Positions 58,463-64,000 of a stretch of 64,000 nucleotides of DNA are shown here, in pieces; positions within the stretch are counted from its first letter, which is position 1, and every line of letters begins with the position of its first letter. The position numbers and the translations under genes are program-made. Source of the stretch: Pithys albifrons albifrons (taxonomy: Eukaryota > Chordata > Aves > Passeriformes > Thamnophilidae). The DNA is taken from assembly GCF_047495875.1 (NCBI RefSeq), contig NC_092472.1, positions 1,544,349-1,608,348 of the forward strand. The letters run 5' to 3'. The notes beneath the pieces are model-generated. The model ran no database searches, was not told the DNA's origin, and saw nothing but the letters and a program-made list of their open reading frames with translations.

Positions 58463-59136
58463 CGTGCTGGTTTGACTTTTTGGGGGGGTTCTTTGGGCAG
58501 CTGCAGAAAAGGAACCACAGCTTGCTGGTGAGCTCTTTGTCTGGCTCTGCTCTTTGCTTTTCCCCCTCCATCTCTGGGCTCCCTGAGCTTCGGAGAGAAA
58601 GAGAAGAGAGGAGAGACACAGCTGCTTCAGGATACTGCAGACCTTTTTTTCCCTCTTCCTGGGGATCGATTTGGACTGCAAGGAGGTTCCTGGGAACTAT
58701 CACCATTTCCTCCACTCCCAGTTTTTCCTTCTTCATTTGGGACAAAGGACAAAGAGAGAGAGTTCGTTGAGTGCTCACCGCTCGTCTCTGCCTCGCTGGG
58801 AACAGACAGAATTCACCTCGCAGCCAGTCCAGGTGGGACACTGACCCTGTGCATAAATAGAACTGCTCCAGGAGGAACCCACCGTTTGAGGGATGTTCTC
58901 TGTTGTTTTTTTACCTTTGGTGCTGGGGGAGTAGTTTACTCTGGTCTGTTTAAAGTTATATCTATATCCACATATATATGTAGATATAGTTGTTAAGAAC
59001 AGTTATCCTTCTTATAGCCATTTTCTAATTAAAGTTCCTTTTCTTAAATTTAATAAAGAGTGACGTGATTGTTGTGGAGGAATCCTCTCCTCTGCTTTTT
59101 GGTAAACATTTTGGTTTTTTCCCTCAAACTAAGACA
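58463..59136 (+). mobile_element. Probable solo LTR, second family
   Basis: Near the left edge is TGCTGGTTTGACTTTTTGGG and at the right edge TCAAACTAAGACA. Inside are a TATA-like CATAAATAGAA at about 58852, a purine-rich stretch, AATAAAG at about 59051 and a T-rich U5-like end, in the order expected for an avian LTR. No clear target duplication was found, so the boundaries (especially the left one) are approximate. Confidence 0.6.
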
Positions 59137-59670
59137 TTACTCTTCCAATTTGCATATTTATAAGAAAGGGATATTTCTTTAGTTGATTACTCTCCCTCCT
59201 TAAAATCTGTGCTATTCATCCTGCTCATCCTGTTTGTACTGCAGAACTCCAGCATTTTCTTCTTAAAGTGTTGCTCTGAAAATTCCAACAGTGGTCGTTT
59301 CTCTCTCCCCACAGCCCAGGGCAGGTTTCTAAAGGAATGAGACTCGACCCTGCTTTGGCATAACTGTGTTTGAGGAAGTGCAAAGTCAGGGGGAAATTCC
59401 ACATCTTGGGCAGAGATCACCATTGCACTGGTGAAACCATCCTGGTTCTGAGTGCCTTCACCAAGTGGTTCAGAAATGAACTAGCAGTGATGACACACTG
59501 AGCTCACACTCCAGCCTGATGGAAATGCCTTCACTCTCAAAACTAGACTTGTGTTGCAGTTTTGCATCCATGTGGCCTGTGCTCGCTTCGAGCTCAGGTT
59601 CAAACTGGGGCCTTGAGTGTTAAAGAACTGGAGGAATGTTTTTGTCCAGCGACAGAGGCTACTGTGCCAG
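59137..59670. other. No recognisable gene or repeat
   Basis: Ends with GCCAG, the left target duplication of the next LTR. Confidence 0.45.
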
Positions 59671-60297
59671 TGTTATGGGTTTGGCCAGATGGGCCTAAAT
59701 TTAGGTATTGAAAGTTCAGCTAGGCCTGAAATTGTCAGCAGACTTGAGCTGGGCTGAGCTAGCTAACAGCTGACTTCTTCTAGCCAACAATATTGTATTC
59801 CATACCACATTGTATCATCTCAAAAGGGGTAAGAGCTGGTGTGTGGCTGTGGCTTGGGCAGGTGCTTCCCAGCTGTGATCCCAGCAAGACACTCTGCTGT
59901 CCCAGGAGGGATGGGGAGGCCCAAGCCCGGAGCACCAGCTTAACATCATGTTATCTGAGGGAAGTAAAATGTTTGTTCTTAGCTTTTCTCTCTGCTGAAG
60001 TCTGTCTCTGAAATATTGACTTCTCTAGAATGATTTGTAGTTAAAATGGTAGAATTTGTGTTTACTGGGAAGTGGGAAATTATTTCTTGTTATATATAAC
60101 CTGTGTAAGTGTGTGTTATACTGTGGTTTTCTTTTAATTTTCTCTTTTCTGTATAAATACATGTAGTTAGTTCCAGCATAAACCTGGTTTTGAGGGTTTT
60201 TCTTTCCCTCTTCTCTTCCCTTGGCTGGTTGGGGGGAGGAGGAACCCTTTTCACTCTGTCCTGGACAGTTGGTGTTTTGCCAGCTCAACCCAGGACA
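59671..60297 (+). mobile_element. Solo LTR, third family, with perfect 5-bp target duplication
   Basis: It starts TGTTATGGGTTTGGCCAGAT and ends GTTTTGCCAGCTCAACCCAGGACA. The flanks are GCCAG on both sides (59666-59670 and 60298-60302). ATAAATACATG at about 60154 and a pyrimidine-rich U5-like end agree with an avian LTR; the 'TTTGCCAGCTCAACCC' terminus is common in bird ERV LTRs. No internal genes are present, so this is a solo LTR. Confidence 0.92.
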
Positions 60298-60851
60298 GCC
60301 AGTTCCCAAAATGGTTCAGCTTTGTGACCCCCACAGACCTCCCTTTCAGTGTTAGTGCTCTGGCACCCCCAGTTCTACTCCCATAACAGCTGGAGGGCTC
60401 AGCAGGAAGGAATGGTGGGGGAAGGATGTTTGAACAGTTTTAGACACACACTGAAACGAGCAATCTAGATATCTGGTGTATAAAATACACAGATTTTTCA
60501 GGCTTCTCCTGTCCATGGTGGGGGGACAATGTCTTAACTCTGATCACACCTCTTTCTGTGCAGTGGTTCAGTGAAAACAACAGGATTTTCTTACACATAA
60601 AATGTAACATCACACAACAGGAAAGGGTTTGTAGAACAACAGAATGAAAGGCTGTAAATTTTACTGTAATCCTGAAGTACCAAAGACACACCAGCATGGC
60701 ATGGAGAGTAAACCTGACTTATATCTGGATGATCAAGTTATAGAAAACGTGTCAAAGCTGCATTTTTCCATAAGGAACACCTGGGCTGGCAGCCAACACC
60801 ATGTTTTTAGACGGCCTTTACAAGAAGAACAATAATAATACAATAAGTAGA
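60298..60851. other. No recognisable gene or repeat
   Basis: Starts with the GCCAG duplication; otherwise nothing recognised. Confidence 0.45.
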
Positions 60852-61489
60852 AAGGGCCCTGGGGGTGCTGGTCAGTGGCCAGTTGGCCACAAGTCAGCAG
60901 TGCCCTGGGGCCAGAAGGGACATCCCTGACCTGGGGGGCATCAGGCCCAGCATGGCCAGGAGAGGGAGGGGATTGTCCTGCTCTGCTCTGCACTGGGGCA
61001 GCCTCACCTGCAATGGGGGGACACAGTGTAAGGAAGATCTAAAGCTGTTGGAGAGTGTCCAAAGGAGGGACATGAGGATGGGGAAGGACTTGGAGAGACC
61101 ATACAAGGAGCAGCTGAGAGCACTTGGTGTGTTCAGGTGGAGAAGAGCAGACTGAGGTGAGACCTCACCAGGGTCTGCAGCTCCTCCTGAGGGGCAGCTT
61201 CAATCTTTGCTCTGTGTGAGCAGTGACAGGACCTGAGGAAAGTTGGCTGGAGTTGTGTCAGGGCAGGGTCAGGTTGGATCTCAGGAAAAGGTCCTTCCCC
61301 CAGAGGGTGGTGGGCACTGACCAGGCTCCCCAGGGCAGTGGGCACAGCCCCAAGGCTGCCAGAGCTCCAGGAGGGTTTGGATGATGCTCTGAGGGACAGG
61401 GTGGGACTGTTGGGGTGTCTGTGCAGGGGCAGGGGTTGGATTTGATGATCCTTGTGGGTCCCTTCCCACTCAGGACGTTCCATGATTTA
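60852..61489 (+). mobile_element. CR1 fragment, type B, ~640 bp
   Basis: It begins GAAAGGGCCCTGGGGGTGCT inside ORF2, passes CAGCCTCACCTGCAATGGGG, CACTTGGTGTGTTCAGGTGG and GGGCAGGGTCAGGTTGGATC, and ends CAGGACGTTCCATGATTTAA. Confidence 0.93.
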
Positions 61490-62384
61490 AGAAGTCCTGC
61501 CCTCACTGCCTGTGTTCATTGCAGTGGTCCAGCCCTCACCCCCACTGCAGAGCCAGAGGCTTCTGCTGCAGCCTGGGGTGGGGGGCACTCTGGAAATGGT
61601 GAGCAGTTTGGGAATGTTAACCTAAAACTCACATCTGCCAGCAATTACTCTCACTCACTGAAGCACAAAAGAATTCTGCTTATTTGTATTAAGCTGTAAA
61701 TGCAACATGGCATTGACTTTCAAATCCAGAGATAAGCCTGTCACTGCCTGAGCTGAGCACTGCACATGACCAAAAAAGACAGGTTTGACAGCAATTATGT
61801 TCTTATTTCCAAACTCTAATTTGGCTTTGTTTGCTATCTCTTAGAATTTAGCACTGCAATAAAAAGATCCACTCTTAGAACCTAATATTCCTTCTCATAA
61901 CCATATTCTTACACCTCTAACACCTGAGAATTCTCCCAAACTTAACAGGCAGAGTCCCCAGGTTGAGAGCAATCAAGTGGTGAAAGACAAAGTGCTAATT
62001 ATGTAGGAATATAAATACCTCCAACTCTGCCATCAGCTTTAATTGGAGAGTATTTCACAGAAGACTCTGAATACCTTCGAAATCTGAGGAAAGCTTCGGT
62101 AGCTGCCACATCCCTCTATTTTGTGAACTACAGAAACTTGTGCTGTTAATGTCCAATATGTATTATTAATGTGCTATTACCCACAAAGGACACCTTGGCC
62201 AGCTCTGTAGGATTTATCCAGTATTTTTTGTGACCTTCATGGGCAGATCCTGTGCTCTATGGTTTATTCTCCTCAACTTTTAATTCGTGGAGGGTGGATG
62301 AATCAAAGAGAAGCTGCTATTCAGTAGTGGTCACACTGACCAAACTGTAATACACATTTGGCTTCTGCTCTCCAGGAGTATCCC
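61490..62384. other. No recognisable gene or repeat
   Basis: AT-rich; nothing recognised. Confidence 0.45.
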
Positions 62385-62998
62385 ATACAGCTGGTGAGCA
62401 CCCACCACCCAGGGCCTCTGGGGCCATCAGGGAGAGCACTGGCAGCAGGGCAGGGAGGGGATCCTGCCCCTGTGCCCAGCCCTGGCAGGCACATCTGCAG
62501 GGCTGTGCCCAGCTCTGGCTCCTCACACAGCAGGGCCAGGGAGCTCCTGCAGCGGGGCCAGCGCAGGCTGGGCAGATGCTGAAGGGCCTGGAGCAGCTCT
62601 GGCAGCAGCAAAGGCTGAGGGAGCTGGGGCTGGGCAGCCTCCAGAGCAGCCCCTGAGAGGGACCTCCCCATGGCTGGCAGTGCCTGCAGGGAGGGGGCAG
62701 AGCACGGACCAGGCTCTGCTCGGGGGGCCCAGCAATGGCACAAGAGGAACGGGCAGGAACTGATGGCCAGGGAGTTCCAGCGGAACAGGAGGAAGAACTT
62801 CTTTGCTGTGCAGTGACTGAGCACTGAGCAGAGCCCAGAGAGGGTGTGGGGTCTCCTCCCTGGGGATATTCCAGAGCTGTCTGGACACAATCCTGTGCCA
62901 TGTGCTCTGGGGTGGCCCTGCTGGAGCAGGGAGGGGGCACCAGATGACCCACTGTGGTCCCTTCCAGCGCTGTCCATTCTGTGATTCTGTGATTCTGT
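62385..62998 (+). mobile_element. CR1 fragment, type C, ~610 bp
   Basis: It starts near CAGCTGGTGAGCACCCACCA, then CTGAGGGAGCTGGGGCTGGG, GTTCCAGCGGAACAGGAGGA and GGATATTCCAGAGCTGTCTG, and ends with two clean tail repeats (ATTCTGTGATTCTGTGATTC). The 211- and 218-codon minus frames here are antisense shadows of it. The clean tail and low decay suggest a relatively recent copy. Confidence 0.93.
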
Positions 62999-63814
62999 AA
63001 AGCTCAGAAGTCAAGAGAGGCTTCCAGAGCCAGGCTCATTCTTGAGGCTGTCAGGGATGGGTAACACTGCTCTGTGAATGAAACCTGACCCCTCGTCAGC
63101 TAGAGCAGCAGTGCTGGCCAGAAATCCCAGCCAGTGTGCCACAGCCACAGAGCTGGTGGTTAGGAAGGAGCTTTTAAATGGTTTCAGAGACATGGAAAAT
63201 GCCACAATTTGGGAACTGGAGATTCCTTATGCAAATATTTTTCATATGTCCTCCCACACTGGGAGACTTTTGATTTTAGGCTTGTTTTCTTAGGGAAACA
63301 AGGTTTAAGCAACCACAAAATCTGCTTGCTCCACCCAGCAACCTGTGTCATTCCTTGCTACATCTCTATCAGGTTTATTTGGAACTGATTGTCTTTCAAA
63401 GACCATGAAAACAGACGGCCAGATAGAAAAGAGAAATCGTTTTCATGACAGAGGGGTGACCTCACACTGCAGCCTTTATTACCTCACATCACAATCCATT
63501 CTTACAAAGCAGAGGTTCCAGCTCCTCGAAGCAAATCCTTTAGAACCTGGAATTGCCAGCTCTGCTGCACGTGAAGGAACTTGCATAACGCCCAAGGTGG
63601 AGAGGCAGACATTGTTTGCCCTCTTCTTCCTCTTCCCAAGCAGCAGCTCAGAGCAGATGCCACCCAACACAGCCAGTGGGTGTCTGGCAGCCAACTGGTG
63701 CCAACTGGAGAGCAGGACAACCCAAGCAGTGGCAGAAGTCAGCAGAGAGAACACAACCTGCAGCTCAGGACAACACTTTGGCACCCATGTAAGGCAGCAG
63801 GTATGATCCCATTT
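62999..63814. other. No recognisable gene or repeat
   Basis: Open frames up to 153 codons (63345-63806) without known motifs. Confidence 0.4.
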
Positions 63815-64000
63815 CCACACACTGAAGGATGGGATGACATCGAGAGGGACTTGGACAGAGTCAAGAAGGGGCCCATGGGAATCTCATGAGGTTTAACAAG
63901 AGCACGTTCTGGATTGGCACCTGGGTTGGGGCAATCCCCAGGATCAGTCCAGGCTGGGGATGAGCAGATGGAGCAGCCCTAGGGAGAAGGACTTGGGGGT
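63815..64000 (+). mobile_element. CR1 fragment, type A-like, runs off the right edge
   Basis: CACTGAAGGATGGGATGACA, CCCATGGGAATCTCATGAGG and GGATCAGTCCAGGCTGGGGA match the ORF2 region of the copy at 2957. The 3' end is outside the window. Confidence 0.9.

Noticed and set aside
62317..62977. Two overlapping minus-strand frames of more than 200 codons, Cys/Pro/Ser-rich
   Set aside because: Antisense of a GC-rich type C CR1 copy.

Overview
KIND OF DNA. This looks like a stretch of bird nuclear genome, most likely from a passerine. The evidence is about thirty fragments of chicken-repeat-1 (CR1) LINEs, several solo LTRs of avian endogenous retroviruses with intact 5-bp target-site duplications, and one short element with a tRNA-Ile-like head and a CR1-like tail, the architecture known from passerine SINEs. 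I found no protein-coding gene, rRNA, functional tRNA or CRISPR. The window reads as intergenic or intronic sequence. Nearly every long open frame is either CR1 sequence read on some strand or an expanded minisatellite. LAYOUT. Positions 1-299 hold the 5' end of an RTE-type LINE. A 30-bp minisatellite (10 units) lies at 2418-2717 and a CR1 copy at 2957-3896. The main element is at 4318-8287: a near full-length, minus-strand RTE-clade LINE with apurinic endonuclease and reverse transcriptase, broken by frameshifts and stops. From 9 to 28 kb CR1 fragments of several 3'-end types alternate with unique AT-rich sequence. From 28.5 to 33.2 kb two copies of one LTR family sit in opposite orientations; a third copy lies at 50859-51535. 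At 38.0-38.7 kb a CR1 copy has grown an internal 51-bp minisatellite. At 42.8-45.2 kb two CR1 insertions share the same extra ~200 bp after the CR1 3' end, like a 3' transduction. At 45.8 kb is the tRNA-derived SINE. The right third holds further CR1 copies and two more LTRs (58.46-59.14 kb, less certain; 59671-60297, with perfect target duplication). HOW THE PARTS WORK TOGETHER. The RTE and CR1 elements are (or were) autonomous retrotransposons. The SINE carries a CR1-like tail and so was probably mobilised by CR1 machinery. The 5'-only RTE fragment may be a deleted copy or a non-autonomous partner. Nothing here appears able to move today. CR1 types used below, defined by the 3' end in CR1 sense: A ends with a 'GGCAGGGACACC-TTCCA' type region (read in antisense); B has 'GGGATGGTCCTGTGCAGGG'; C has 'GATATTCCAGAGCTGTCTGG'; D has 'GGGCATCGGGCACAGGGTG'; E is an older, more diverged group.
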